Shown here in pieces: positions 26,549 to 35,421 of a stretch of 64,000 bases of DNA. The DNA is from Marinobacterium iners (lineage in GTDB: Bacteria; Pseudomonadota; Gammaproteobacteria; Pseudomonadales; Balneatricaceae): the NCBI RefSeq assembly GCF_017310015.1, contig NZ_CP022297.1, forward strand, positions 1,054,001 to 1,118,000, in the 5' to 3' direction. Below the pieces are notes generated by a model, which saw only the letters and a list, made by a program, of their open reading frames with translations, was not told the origin of the DNA and did not search any database. A program made the translations under genes and the position numbers. How positions within the stretch are numbered: position 1 is the first letter of the stretch; each line of letters opens with the position of its first letter.

Positions 26549-27730
26549 TCAGTGCAGCAGTTCATCCACATGGGTGGCGATCATCGCTTCCTCATTGGTC
26601 GGCATCACACGCACAGTGACCTTTGAGTCCGGCGTGCTGATGATACCGCTGTTGCGCTGATTCGCTTCACTGTCAATCTCTATGCCAAGCCAGCGGCAGC
26701 GCTCCAGCACGCGCGCGCGCACATCCGCATCGTTCTCGCCGACACCACCCGAGAACACCACCTGTTCCACCCCTTCCAGTGCGGCACCCAGGCGGCCCAT
26801 CTCCAGCGCGACACGGTAGCAAAACATGTCGATTGCTTCCTCGGCGCGAGGATCATTGGCCTGATGCAGCTCCTTCATGTCCGAGCTGATGGTGGAAACG
26901 CCCAGCCAGCCGCTTTCCTTGTAGATCAGCTTTTCCAGTGCATCCACATCCATGTTCTCTTCCCGCATCAGATAGAGAAGCACGCCAGGGTCAAGATTGC
27001 CGGTGCGACTACCCATGGGCAGGCCTTCGACGGCGGTGAAGCCCATGCTGGATGCGATGGAGCGTCCATCTCGAATGGCACACATGCTGGCGCCTGCGCC
27101 CAGGTGACAGGCCACTGTTTTCAAATTGCCAGCTCCGCCAAGGCTGAGCTGGCGCTGGATATACTCGTAGGACAAGCCATGGAAGCCATAGCGGTGCACG
27201 CCTTTCTCGATGAGGTGGCGCGGCAAGGCATATAGCCGCTCCAGCCGGGGCTGTGCCGCATGGAACATGGTGTCGAAACAGGCGACAACGGGTAGTTGTG
27301 GTGCCAGTGCACGGCAGGCTTCAACCAGCTTCAGGTTATAAGGTTGATGCAGCGGGGCCAGCGGGATAAAGCTTCTCAATTGCTCCAGCACAGCATCGTC
27401 CAGTCGCATCGGTGTGTTGAACAGGTCACCACCATGTACGACTCGGTGACCGGTCGCAATCAAACGTGACTCCGGCAGGTGCGCTTCGACCCATTGCAGC
27501 ACTTCACGCAAGGCGAACTGATGACGCTCGTCCAGTGCCACTGACTGGCACTCCAGCTGATGCGAGTCCAGTACCCGGTTGTCTTCATCACGCACCTTGA
27601 ACAGTGTGGTGTCACCCAGCAGGTTTTCCACTTTTAGGTGAAACAGGCAGTGAAGTTCGCTCGCACGCAGGGCATATAGGCCACATTTGAGACTGGAGGA
27701 GCCACCATTAACGGTCAGAATGGTATCCAT
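26549..27730 (-). CDS. ackA: Acetate/propionate family kinase
   Basis: ASKHA-fold kinase that interconverts acetate + ATP and acetyl phosphate + ADP; 393 residues from the ATG at 27730 (MDTILTVNGGSSSLK). Key elements are the phosphate-binding NGGSSSLK, TGHRVVHGG with the substrate arginine, RYGFHGLS with the catalytic histidine, and GSRTGNLDP. The loop usually written HLGNGAS reads HLGAGAS here. It is encoded 4 bases after the phosphotransacylase, forming a two-gene pathway. Specificity could include propionate or butyrate. Confidence 0.9.
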   Translation of the reverse strand: MDTILTVNGGSSSLKCGLYALRASELHCLFHLKVENLLGDTTLFKVRDEDNRVLDSHQLECQSVALDERHQFALREVLQWVEAHLPESRLIATGHRVVHGGDLFNTPMRLDDAVLEQLRSFIPLAPLHQPYNLKLVEACRALAPQLPVVACFDTMFHAAQPRLERLYALPRHLIEKGVHRYGFHGLSYEYIQRQLSLGGAGNLKTVACHLGAGASMCAIRDGRSIASSMGFTAVEGLPMGSRTGNLDPGVLLYLMREENMDVDALEKLIYKESGWLGVSTISSDMKELHQANDPRAEEAIDMFCYRVALEMGRLGAALEGVEQVVFSGGVGENDADVRARVLERCRWLGIEIDSEANQRNSGIISTPDSKVTVRVMPTNEEAMIATHVDELLH

Positions 27731-27734
27731 GCTT

Positions 27735-28706
27735 TCAGCCCCCCTTGCGTGGATGCTTGACCATGTAGGAAGCCAGTGCACAGGACGCCAGGCGGCCCAG
27801 AGTACCTTCGGCACGGCTGGTCAGAATAATGGGTACCTTGGCCCCTACGGCCAGGCCGGCTGACTTGGCATCGGCCAGGTAGATCAGCTGCTTGGCGATC
27901 ATGTTGGCGGCCTCAAGGTCTGGCGCCAGCAGGATATCGGCGTCACCAGAGACCGGTGAGTTGATATGTTTGTCGATGGCGGCCTGCAGTGAAATGGCAT
28001 TATCGAAAGCCAGCGGGCCGTCCAGGATGCCGCCAGTGATCTGTCCGCGATCTGCCATTTTGCACAGGGCGGCAGCGTCGATGGTACTCTGCATGGTCGG
28101 CTTCACCTTTTCAACCGCGGCCAGAATCGCGACCTTGGGCGACTCATTACCCAATGACTGACAGAAGTCGATGGCGTTCTGAACGATATCCCGTTTTACC
28201 AACAGATCAGGCACCACGTTGATGGCGGCATCGGTGATCACCAATGGTTTGTGGTAGTTGGGCACGTCAAACACGAATACATGGCTCAGGCGCCGCTCTG
28301 TACGGATGCCTTTGGTTTTATGAACCACGGCACTGAGCAGTTCAGAAGTGCCAAGGCTGCCTTTCATCAGCGCGACGGCCTTGGCTTCGCGAATCAGTGT
28401 ACAGGCGCATTCGGCCGCCATGTGGCTGTGTTCGGTGCTGATGATTTTGTAGGGTGACAGGTCGATGCCTTCAATTTCGGCTGCGGCACGAATCTTGTGC
28501 TCCGGGCCGACCAGCAGAGGCTCGATTAACCCCTGTTCAGCCGCTTCGATGGCACCCAAAAGGCTGTTGTGATCGACCGGATGGACAACGGCGGTGCGGA
28601 TAGGGCCGGATTTGCGTGCCTGCTCAATAAAGAACTCCAGCTGGTTGTGCATCGGCGGTGTCTCGGTTGAAATCGTGGTGTTGGGGGCGTCAGCTGATAT
28701 CGACAT
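27735..28706 (-). CDS. Phosphate acetyl/butyryltransferase family protein
   Basis: A 323-residue enzyme of the Pta/Ptb fold, converting acyl-CoA and phosphate to acyl phosphate and CoA. It is the short form, closer to phosphotransbutyrylases and to the C-terminal half of bifunctional enoyl-CoA hydratase/Pta proteins than to the long enterobacterial Pta. Features are PIRTAVVHPVDHNSLLGA near the N-terminus, LMKGSLGTSELL, ITDAAINVVPDL and the C-terminal LTSRAEGTLGRLASC. With the adjacent kinase it makes an acyl-CoA/acyl-phosphate/acid pathway for overflow or acetate assimilation. The true acyl preference is not readable here. Confidence 0.85.
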   Translation of the reverse strand: MSISADAPNTTISTETPPMHNQLEFFIEQARKSGPIRTAVVHPVDHNSLLGAIEAAEQGLIEPLLVGPEHKIRAAAEIEGIDLSPYKIISTEHSHMAAECACTLIREAKAVALMKGSLGTSELLSAVVHKTKGIRTERRLSHVFVFDVPNYHKPLVITDAAINVVPDLLVKRDIVQNAIDFCQSLGNESPKVAILAAVEKVKPTMQSTIDAAALCKMADRGQITGGILDGPLAFDNAISLQAAIDKHINSPVSGDADILLAPDLEAANMIAKQLIYLADAKSAGLAVGAKVPIILTSRAEGTLGRLASCALASYMVKHPRKGG

Positions 28707-28830
28707 GGGGGTATCCTTCCTGAGAATGCTGATGACTAGGGTATAGTCCTATAATGAACCCATTATGACGCAGTGCAACATAAAGCGGACAGGCTCGCGG
28801 CAAAATTGATCCGAGGCAAGATCCAGGGCA

Positions 28831-28849
28831 GCCGAGCATGTGGCTCGGC
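28831..28849 (-). terminator. Stem-loop downstream of the HIT gene
   Basis: GCCGAGC / GCTCGGC (7 bp, 5-base loop) begins about 10 bases beyond the HIT gene stop on the minus strand. There is no clear U-run, so it is a weak terminator or an mRNA 3-prime protecting stem. Confidence 0.35.
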
Positions 28850-28858
28850 CACCATGCC

Positions 28859-29230
28859 TCAGTTGTTAACCGGGGTTTTCAGAGTGTCTTGATACGGAGG
28901 CCAACCCATCGGCTTGCCACCGAGGAGGTGCAGATGAATGTGGTAGACCGTTTGGCCACCGTGGGTGTTGCAGTTGAATACGGTGCGGTAGCCATCCTGA
29001 TCAAAGCCCTGTTGCTGAGCAATTTTGCTGGCGGCCTGAATCATATGCCCCACTACCTCGCGGTCGTCGTCGGCAATGTCATTCAATGTTGCGATATGCT
29101 TGCGCGGAATAATCAGGCAGTGAAAGGGTGCCTGTGGGTTGATGTCGCGAAAGGCGATGACCTGGTCATCTTCGTACACCCGCTCAGCCGGGATTTCACC
29201 TTCCAGAATTTTGCAGAACAGACAATCCAT
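28859..29230 (-). CDS. Histidine triad (HIT) nucleotide-binding protein
   Basis: A 123-residue HinT-like purine phosphoramidase. The histidine triad is YHIHLHLLGG with His97, His99 and His101; the N-terminal CLFCKILEGEIPAERVYEDD is typical of the family. The ATG at 29230 follows AGAGAAGG and was preferred to the ATG 18 bases upstream. It lies 51 bases after the spoVR-like gene on the same strand and may be the tail of that operon. Physiological substrate unknown; HinT removes AMP from phosphoramidates or aminoacyl adenylates. Confidence 0.9.
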   Translation of the reverse strand: MDCLFCKILEGEIPAERVYEDDQVIAFRDINPQAPFHCLIIPRKHIATLNDIADDDREVVGHMIQAASKIAQQQGFDQDGYRTVFNCNTHGGQTVYHIHLHLLGGKPMGWPPYQDTLKTPVNN

Positions 29231-29281
29231 AACCTTCTCTCGACTCATTTGATTCGTGTCGAAGCAGTATAGCGAGCGCAG

Positions 29282-30808
29282 TCAGATTGCCTCAACCTTT
29301 TGCTCCCGTGGTGGGCAGGCATACTGCTTGGCAACGGTACCGTCCGGCAGTACGGATTCAAGCTGTACATCGAATCCCCACAGGCGGTGTACGTGCCGCA
29401 ACACCTCTTCAGTTGATTGGCCCAATGGCTGGTTGTTATGCATGTAATGACGCAGGGTAAGGGCACGGTCGCCACGGATGTTCACATTCCAGACCTGAAT
29501 GTTGGGCTCACGATTGCCGAGGTTGTACTGAGCGGACAGTGATTCGCGCAGTTGACGATAGCCACGTTCATTATGGATAGCATCGACTTTCAGTACCGGA
29601 CGATTGCTGTCATCCATGATCGAAAACAGTTTCAGCTCCCGCATCAACCGGGGTGACAGATACTGCAGGATGAAGCTTTCATCCTTGAAGTTGCGCATGG
29701 CGTGGTCAAGCGTTGCTTTCCAGTCGCTGCCGGCAATATCGGGGAACCACTCCCGGTCCTCATCGGTCGGATTTTCACAGATGCGGCGAATATCCTGCAT
29801 CATGTTGTAACCCAGCGTATAGGGGTTGATTCCACTGAAATAGGGGCTGTCGAACGGGGGTTGATAGACCACGCTGGAATGGGAATGAAGAAACTCCATC
29901 ATGAAACCGTCGGTGACCAGCCCCTCGTCATACAGCTGATGCAGCAACGTATAGTGCCAGAAGCAGGCCCAGCCCTCGTTCATCACCTGAGTCTGTTTCT
30001 GGGGATAAAAATACTGTGCAACCTTGCGCACGATGCGAACGATCTCCCGTTGCCAGGGTTCGAGCAGTGGCGCGTTCTTCTCGATGAAGTAGAGAATGTT
30101 CTCTTCCGGATCTGCCGGAAAGCGAGGGTGTTTGCGATCATCACTGTCCGCCTTGCGGGGTACGGTGGTGTTCCACAGATCGTTCAGATGACGCTGTATG
30201 TATTCTTCCCTGTCCTGCTGACGCTCACGTTCTTCGGCGGCGGTGAGCGGGCGTGGGCGTTTGTAGCGGTTGACACCATAGTTCATCAGGGCGTGGCACG
30301 AGTCCAGCAGCTGCTCAACCTCTTCCACGCCATGCTTCTCCTCGCAGCGGCGGATGTAGTTCTTGGCGAACAGCAGGTAGTCGATGATGGCACTGGCATC
30401 AGTCCAGGTTCGGAACAGGTAGTTGCCCTTGAAGAAGGAATTGTGGCCGTAGCAGGCATGTGCAATCACCAGCGCCTGCATGGTGATGGTGTTCTCTTCC
30501 ATCAGATATGCGATGCAGGGGTTGGAGTTGATAACGATTTCATAGGCCAGCCCCATGCGGCCACGGGTATAGTTCTGCTCGGTCTCCACAAACTGCTTGC
30601 CGAAGGACCAATGGTTATAGTTTAGCGGCATGCCGACCGAGGAGTAGGCGTCCATCATCTGTTCCGAGGTGATGACCTCGATCTGGTTGGGATAGGTATC
30701 AAGCCCGAACTCACGGGCGACACGGCCAATTTCCCGGTCATAGGACTCGATCAGCTCGAAGGTCCAGTCTGAGCCGGTCGAGATTGGCTGGCGTTTTTTA
30801 CGACTCAT
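29282..30808 (-). CDS. SpoVR family protein
   Basis: A 508-residue protein matching SpoVR/YcgB. Typical blocks are IEVITSEQMMDAYSSVGMPL and the His-rich ALVIAHACYGHNSFFKGNYL, with a long C-terminal conserved domain. The family name comes from a Bacillus cortex-formation gene, but in gammaproteobacteria it forms a stationary-phase or nitrogen-stress module with PrkA and YeaH; its biochemical role is unknown. The ATG at 30808 follows GAGGGGGG and overlaps the yeaH end by 11 bases; the frame is open further upstream inside yeaH but without homology. Confidence 0.93.
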   Translation of the reverse strand: MSRKKRQPISTGSDWTFELIESYDREIGRVAREFGLDTYPNQIEVITSEQMMDAYSSVGMPLNYNHWSFGKQFVETEQNYTRGRMGLAYEIVINSNPCIAYLMEENTITMQALVIAHACYGHNSFFKGNYLFRTWTDASAIIDYLLFAKNYIRRCEEKHGVEEVEQLLDSCHALMNYGVNRYKRPRPLTAAEERERQQDREEYIQRHLNDLWNTTVPRKADSDDRKHPRFPADPEENILYFIEKNAPLLEPWQREIVRIVRKVAQYFYPQKQTQVMNEGWACFWHYTLLHQLYDEGLVTDGFMMEFLHSHSSVVYQPPFDSPYFSGINPYTLGYNMMQDIRRICENPTDEDREWFPDIAGSDWKATLDHAMRNFKDESFILQYLSPRLMRELKLFSIMDDSNRPVLKVDAIHNERGYRQLRESLSAQYNLGNREPNIQVWNVNIRGDRALTLRHYMHNNQPLGQSTEEVLRHVHRLWGFDVQLESVLPDGTVAKQYACPPREQKVEAI

Positions 30809-32096
30809 GGGCACCCCCCTCGGTACGCTTCTCGAACAGTCGGCGGAAGACCGGATAGATATCGCCAGCATCGGTGATCTGCTGCATGGCGAACTGCTCC
30901 TTGAAAGCTTCACGCACCTGCTCATATTCATGCCAGAGATTCTGGTGTGGACCGGTGGTGATCTCCACGTATGCGTAATACTGGGTTTTGGGCAGAATGC
31001 GGCTGGCCAACAGCTTGCTGCAGGTGGTCGAGTCGCCATCCCAGTTGTCGCCGTCCGACGCCTGAGCGATATAGATGTTCCAGTCGGCCGGGGGATACCG
31101 GGCATCGATAATATCGGCGGTCAGAGCCAGGGCGCTGGAGACTATGGTGCCGCCGGTCTCGCGAGAATAGAAAAACTCCTGTTCATCCACCTCCTTGGCA
31201 TGGGTGTGGTGGCGCACAAAGACCACATCGATCTGCTTGTAGTTCCGGTTCAGGAACAGATAGAGCAGGATGAAGAAACGCTTGGCGATATCCTTGACGC
31301 TTTGCGTCATGGAGCCGGATACATCCATGATGCAGAACATGACCGCCTTGCTGGAAGGCAAGGGCACTCGCACGAGGTTGGTGTAGCGCAGGTCAAAGTC
31401 ATCCAGAAACGGCAGTTTGCGAGAGCCTTTTTCAAGCTGAGTGATCTGCTCACGCAAGGCGGTGATCTTCTCTGTTTTTTCAACGGAGGGTGGTGTGTCT
31501 TCAAGCGCCCAGAGCTCCTTGCGCAGGGCACGAATCTGCTGTCGTACGTTCTTGTCGGTCAGCGCGATGCGACGGGCATGAGCGGCCCGCAACGAGCGCA
31601 CAATATGCAGCTTCTCCGGTGATCCGCTGCTGGTGAAGCCGGCACGACGGGTTTCAAACGAGGTGGCATCCTTGAGCTGTTTGCGCACCATCCAGGGCAG
31701 CTCAAGATCCTCAAACATGAAGTCGAGGAACTCTTCCTGGCTGATGGTGAAGGTAAAGTCATCCTCGCCTTCACCCTGATTGCTGGCCTTTCCCTGACCG
31801 GCGCCACCGCCACCACCGCTTTCGGGGCGTTTGAACTCGTCGCCTTCGACAAATTCCTTGTTGCCCGGGAAAATCTTGTGCCGCAATCCACCTTCACCGT
31901 GATGGAAGACCGGCTCGGAGATGTCACGTCGAGGAATGGTGACCTGTCCGCCTTGATCGATCTCCTTGATGGAGCGATCATGGATGGCGTCTTCAACGGC
32001 ACGTTTGATGTGCTGTTTGTAGCGGCGCAGAAAACGCTGACGGTTTACCGTGCTTTTTTTCTTGGCGTTCTCTCGGCGGTCTATGATGTAACTCAT
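30798..32096 (-). CDS. yeaH: YeaH/YhbH family VWA protein (DUF444)
   Basis: A 432-residue protein of the DUF444 family. The N-terminal half is charged with a Gly-rich patch (SGGGGGAGQGK, near residue 95); the C-terminal half is a von Willebrand A domain whose metal site is MDVSGSM near residue 257. In E. coli yeaH is co-transcribed with prkA (yeaG) under RpoS and nitrogen-stress control. The AAA+ kinase plus VWA pair resembles MoxR-type chaperone systems. It lies between prkA (75 bases upstream) and spoVR. Confidence 0.94.
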   Translation of the reverse strand: MSYIIDRRENAKKKSTVNRQRFLRRYKQHIKRAVEDAIHDRSIKEIDQGGQVTIPRRDISEPVFHHGEGGLRHKIFPGNKEFVEGDEFKRPESGGGGGAGQGKASNQGEGEDDFTFTISQEEFLDFMFEDLELPWMVRKQLKDATSFETRRAGFTSSGSPEKLHIVRSLRAAHARRIALTDKNVRQQIRALRKELWALEDTPPSVEKTEKITALREQITQLEKGSRKLPFLDDFDLRYTNLVRVPLPSSKAVMFCIMDVSGSMTQSVKDIAKRFFILLYLFLNRNYKQIDVVFVRHHTHAKEVDEQEFFYSRETGGTIVSSALALTADIIDARYPPADWNIYIAQASDGDNWDGDSTTCSKLLASRILPKTQYYAYVEITTGPHQNLWHEYEQVREAFKEQFAMQQITDAGDIYPVFRRLFEKRTEGGAHES

Positions 32097-32171
32097 GTTT
32101 CAGGCTCCCATGCGGCAGTTGCCAGGCAACTGCCGGGTCAGTTCCATCAGGCTACGGCTCCTGGTGCCCGG

Positions 32172-34094
32172 TTACTGCGATTTGCGGACGCGGATGTACC
32201 ATTCGGACAGCAGGCGAACCTGCTTCTCGGTGTATCCACGTTCGATCATCCGTTTCACAAACTCGCCATGTTTTTTCTGATCGTCCGAAGAGGCTTTCGG
32301 ATTGAAGGAGATCACCGGCAGCAAATCTTCGGTATTGGCAAACATCTTCTTCTCGATCACGGAGCGCATCTTCTCGTAGCTGTTCCATGCCGGGTTCTTG
32401 CCGTTGTTGCTGGCCCGGGCGCGCAGTACAAAGTTGACGATCTCGTGGCGGAAGTCTTTCGGGTTGCTGATACCCGCCGGCTTCTCGATCTTCTCAAGTT
32501 CTTCGTTGATGGCCTGGCGATCGAGAATGTCACCTGTTTCAGGGTCACGGTACTCCTGATCCTGAATCCAGAAGTCGGCATAGGTGACATAGCGGTCGAA
32601 AATGTTCTGCCCGTACTCGGAGTAGGATTCCAGATAGGCGGTCTGGATCTCCTTGCCAAGGAAATCGATGTACTTGGGCGCGATATACTCTTTCAAAAAG
32701 CCGATGTAGCGCTCCTGGGTTTCGGTCGGGAACTGCTGCTGACTGATCTCACGCTCCAGTACATGCATCAGGTGGACCGGGTTGGCCGCCACCTCGATGG
32801 CGTCGAAGTTGAATACCTTGGACAGAATCTTGAAGGCGAACCGGGTTGAGAGACCATCCATACCCTCGTTGACGCCGGCGGAGTCCTTGTACTCCTGCAT
32901 CGACTTGGCACGTGGATCGGTGTCCTTGAGGTTCTCGCCGTTGTAGATGCGCATCTTGGAGTAGATGCTGGAGTTTTCAGGCTCCTTCAGGCGTGACAGG
33001 ACAGTGAACTGGGCCAGCATGTGCAGGGTATCCGGTGCGCATGGGGCGGCATTGAGCGAACTGTTTTCCAGCAGTTTCTCGTAGATATGGATCTCTTCGT
33101 TCACTCGGGTGCAATAGGGCACCTTGACGATATACACACGGTCAATGAACGCTTCGTTGGTCTTGTTGTTCTTGAAACTCTGCCATTCCGATTCGTTGGA
33201 GTGGGCCAGCAAAATGCCGTCGTAGGGGATGGCACCCATGCCCTCGGTGCTGTTGTAGTTGCCCTCCTGAGTGGCAGTCAGCAGTGGATGCAACACCTTG
33301 ATCGGTGCCTTGAACATCTCGACGAATTCCATAATCCCCTGGTTGGCACGGCACAGGGCGCCAGAGAAACTGTAGGCATCCGGGTCGTGCTGTGGATACT
33401 CTTCCAGCTTGCGAATGTCCACCTTACCGACAAGGCTTGAGATGTCCTGGTTGTTCTCGTCACCCGGTTCGGTCTTGGCAATGGCTACCTGATCCAGAAT
33501 GGACGGATGCAGTTTCACCACCCGAAACTGAGTGATATCACCACCGTATTCATGCAGACGTTTCACGGCCCAGGGGGACATGATGCCACGCAGGTAGCGA
33601 CGGGCGATGCCGTACTCCTGCTCCAGTATTTCGGCGTCTTCTTCCGGATTGAACAGTCCCAGCGGTGACTCGAATACCGGTGAGCCCTTGATCGCATAGA
33701 AGGGGATATGCTCCATCAAGTGCTTGAGACGCTCCGCCAGCGATGACTTACCACCCCCAACAGGTCCGAGCAGATACAGGATCTGTTTCTTCTCTTCGAG
33801 CCCTTGAGCTGCATGGCGGAAGTAGGACACGATACTCTCAATCGCTTCTTCCATGCCGTAGAATTCGCTGAAAGCAGGGTAGCGCTTGATCACCTTGTTT
33901 GAAAAGATGCGGCTCAGGCGAGGGTCCAGTGCGGTATCGATCACCTCGGGTTCACCGATCGCATCCAGCATGCGCTCGGCAGCATTGGCGTATACCTTTG
34001 GGGTTTCCCGACACAGGTTGAGATACTCCTGCAGGCTCATCTCTTCCTGCAGGATGGCCGAATAACGTGCCTTATAGTGCTCGAAGATACTCAT
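32172..34094 (-). CDS. prkA: PrkA family serine protein kinase (YeaG)
   Basis: A 640-residue AAA+ ATPase with a C-terminal kinase-like domain, matching PrkA/YeaG. The Walker A motif is LLGPVGGGKSSLAERLK at about residues 108-124. The ATG at 34094 has a very good ribosome site (AGGAAGGTGAGC); ten extra upstream codons in the frame were rejected. In enterobacteria YeaG acts in the response to sustained nitrogen starvation and phosphorylates unidentified targets. It heads the prkA-yeaH-spoVR(-HIT) operon. The 214-bp upstream region has a weak TTGACT element and the stem-loop at 34206-34235. Confidence 0.95.
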   Translation of the reverse strand: MSIFEHYKARYSAILQEEMSLQEYLNLCRETPKVYANAAERMLDAIGEPEVIDTALDPRLSRIFSNKVIKRYPAFSEFYGMEEAIESIVSYFRHAAQGLEEKKQILYLLGPVGGGKSSLAERLKHLMEHIPFYAIKGSPVFESPLGLFNPEEDAEILEQEYGIARRYLRGIMSPWAVKRLHEYGGDITQFRVVKLHPSILDQVAIAKTEPGDENNQDISSLVGKVDIRKLEEYPQHDPDAYSFSGALCRANQGIMEFVEMFKAPIKVLHPLLTATQEGNYNSTEGMGAIPYDGILLAHSNESEWQSFKNNKTNEAFIDRVYIVKVPYCTRVNEEIHIYEKLLENSSLNAAPCAPDTLHMLAQFTVLSRLKEPENSSIYSKMRIYNGENLKDTDPRAKSMQEYKDSAGVNEGMDGLSTRFAFKILSKVFNFDAIEVAANPVHLMHVLEREISQQQFPTETQERYIGFLKEYIAPKYIDFLGKEIQTAYLESYSEYGQNIFDRYVTYADFWIQDQEYRDPETGDILDRQAINEELEKIEKPAGISNPKDFRHEIVNFVLRARASNNGKNPAWNSYEKMRSVIEKKMFANTEDLLPVISFNPKASSDDQKKHGEFVKRMIERGYTEKQVRLLSEWYIRVRKSQ

Positions 34095-34205
34095 GCTCAC
34101 CTTCCTGTACGTTACGCTACCCACTGAAAATTCAAACGCTTATTGGCCAAACCGGCGAAGCGTTCCAGTGATTTCAGTGTAGTTCAGATTACGGAGAGTC
34201 AAGTG

Positions 34206-34235
34206 AGGTGCGACCTAAAAAAGCTGGTCGCACCT
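34206..34235 (-). repeat. Perfect 10-bp inverted repeat with T-rich loop between E2 gene and prkA
   Basis: AGGTGCGACC and GGTCGCACCT enclose a 10-base loop that reads AGCTTTTTTA on the minus strand. It is 74 bases after the E2 gene stop and 111 bases before the prkA start. It may be a terminator-like or Hfq-accessible 3-prime stem of the dehydrogenase operon, or a dyad operator for prkA. The T-run is in the loop rather than after the stem, so it is not a textbook terminator. Confidence 0.45.
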
Positions 34236-34308
34236 GTCATCCAGCGGTCCTGTCCTCCTGTCTGATTTGACCATCTGAATTGTCATACGTTGCATCGCGA
34301 CAAACGGC

Positions 34309-35421
34309 TCAGGCCTGCAGCGACATAATCAGTGCCTGCATAAATCGCGCCGCTTCGCCACCGGTGGCGGCACGATGGTCGAATGTCAGTGACAGGGGCA
34401 TCACCTTGTGTACGACGACCTGATCATCAATGGCAACCGGCTCTGATCGAATCACACCCGCACCCACAATCGCCACCTGAGGCGGTACCACCACCGGGCT
34501 GGCGTAACGGCCGGCCAGGGTGCCGAAGTTACTGAGGGTGATGGTGGCGCCCTGCATCTCGGCCGGTGGAATGGAGCGGGATTTGACATCGGCACGCAGC
34601 CGGTTCAGCCCTTCGCGAAGGTCTTCGACAGACCGGTTGCCGATATCACGCAGGACCGGTACGAACAGTCCCTGCTCGGTATCCACGGCCACGCCAAGGT
34701 CGATTTTCTGGTGTACCCGCCGTGCCAGCTGATGGCCATCAAACCAGACATTCAGCTCGGGAACGGCCTTGCAGGCAGCCGCGATGGCTTGAACCAGCCG
34801 CATGGTGATGTCGGTACCGGCGGGCCAGTGGTCGATATCGGCATCCTCACACAGCGAGACCGGTACCACCTCAGCATGGGACTGGGCCATGGTCCGTGCC
34901 ATTTGTTTGCGTACGCCGCGCAGGGCCTCGGGAGCGCCCAGTGAACGGTCGAGGCTTGCGGCATGTTCCACATCCTGTGCCGTGACAGCGCCTTGTGAAC
35001 CGCTGCCGCGCAGCGTATCCAGTGACACATTCAAGCGCTGAGCCAAGGCGCGTACAGCGGGTGTTACTCGGGCGGATGCCGCCTGGCGACTGCTGGGAGC
35101 GGCCCCGATAATGAACTCTTCGCGCTGACTGTCACTGCCCTGGTGTCGACTCAGTTCGCCCACAACGGTACCACTGTCACTGTCGTCCTCATCCGCAAAC
35201 TCGACCAGAGGCTCACCGGTGTGAATGGTGTCACCTTCTGCACCAAACAGGTGCGCAATCACCCCATCCTGGGGCGAAGGGACTTCAATGATCGCCTTGG
35301 CCGTTTCCACCGATACCATGATCTGATCGGTCTTGATGCTGTCTCCTTCACGAACATGCCATTCCACGATTTCCGCTTCGGGCAGACCCTCGCCCAGATC
35401 GGGCAGCTTGAAATATTTCAT
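34309..35421 (-). CDS. Dihydrolipoamide acyltransferase (E2) of a 2-oxoacid dehydrogenase complex
   Basis: The E2 core, which passes the acyl group from E1 to CoA. It has 370 residues: one lipoyl domain with the lipoylated Lys42 in SVETAKAIIEV, a peripheral-subunit-binding domain (about 121-156, TPAVRALAQRLNVSLDTL), and a catalytic domain with LTFDHRAATGGEA near the C-terminus. It is shorter than typical E2 proteins (400-430 or more). With leucine dehydrogenase and E1alpha/beta upstream, the natural substrate is probably branched-chain 2-oxoacyl groups (BkdB-like). It overlaps the E1beta stop by 1 base. Confidence 0.9.
   Translation of the reverse strand: MKYFKLPDLGEGLPEAEIVEWHVREGDSIKTDQIMVSVETAKAIIEVPSPQDGVIAHLFGAEGDTIHTGEPLVEFADEDDSDSGTVVGELSRHQGSDSQREEFIIGAAPSSRQAASARVTPAVRALAQRLNVSLDTLRGSGSQGAVTAQDVEHAASLDRSLGAPEALRGVRKQMARTMAQSHAEVVPVSLCEDADIDHWPAGTDITMRLVQAIAAACKAVPELNVWFDGHQLARRVHQKIDLGVAVDTEQGLFVPVLRDIGNRSVEDLREGLNRLRADVKSRSIPPAEMQGATITLSNFGTLAGRYASPVVVPPQVAIVGAGVIRSEPVAIDDQVVVHKVMPLSLTFDHRAATGGEAARFMQALIMSLQA

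Noticed and set aside
29702..30625. 307-codon plus-strand ORF opposite the SpoVR gene
   Set aside because: Shadow ORF in a GC-rich conserved gene; hydrophobic runs are due to the complementary codons.
31878..32849. 323-codon plus-strand ORF across yeaH and prkA
   Set aside because: Spans two real minus-strand genes and their gap; no family match.
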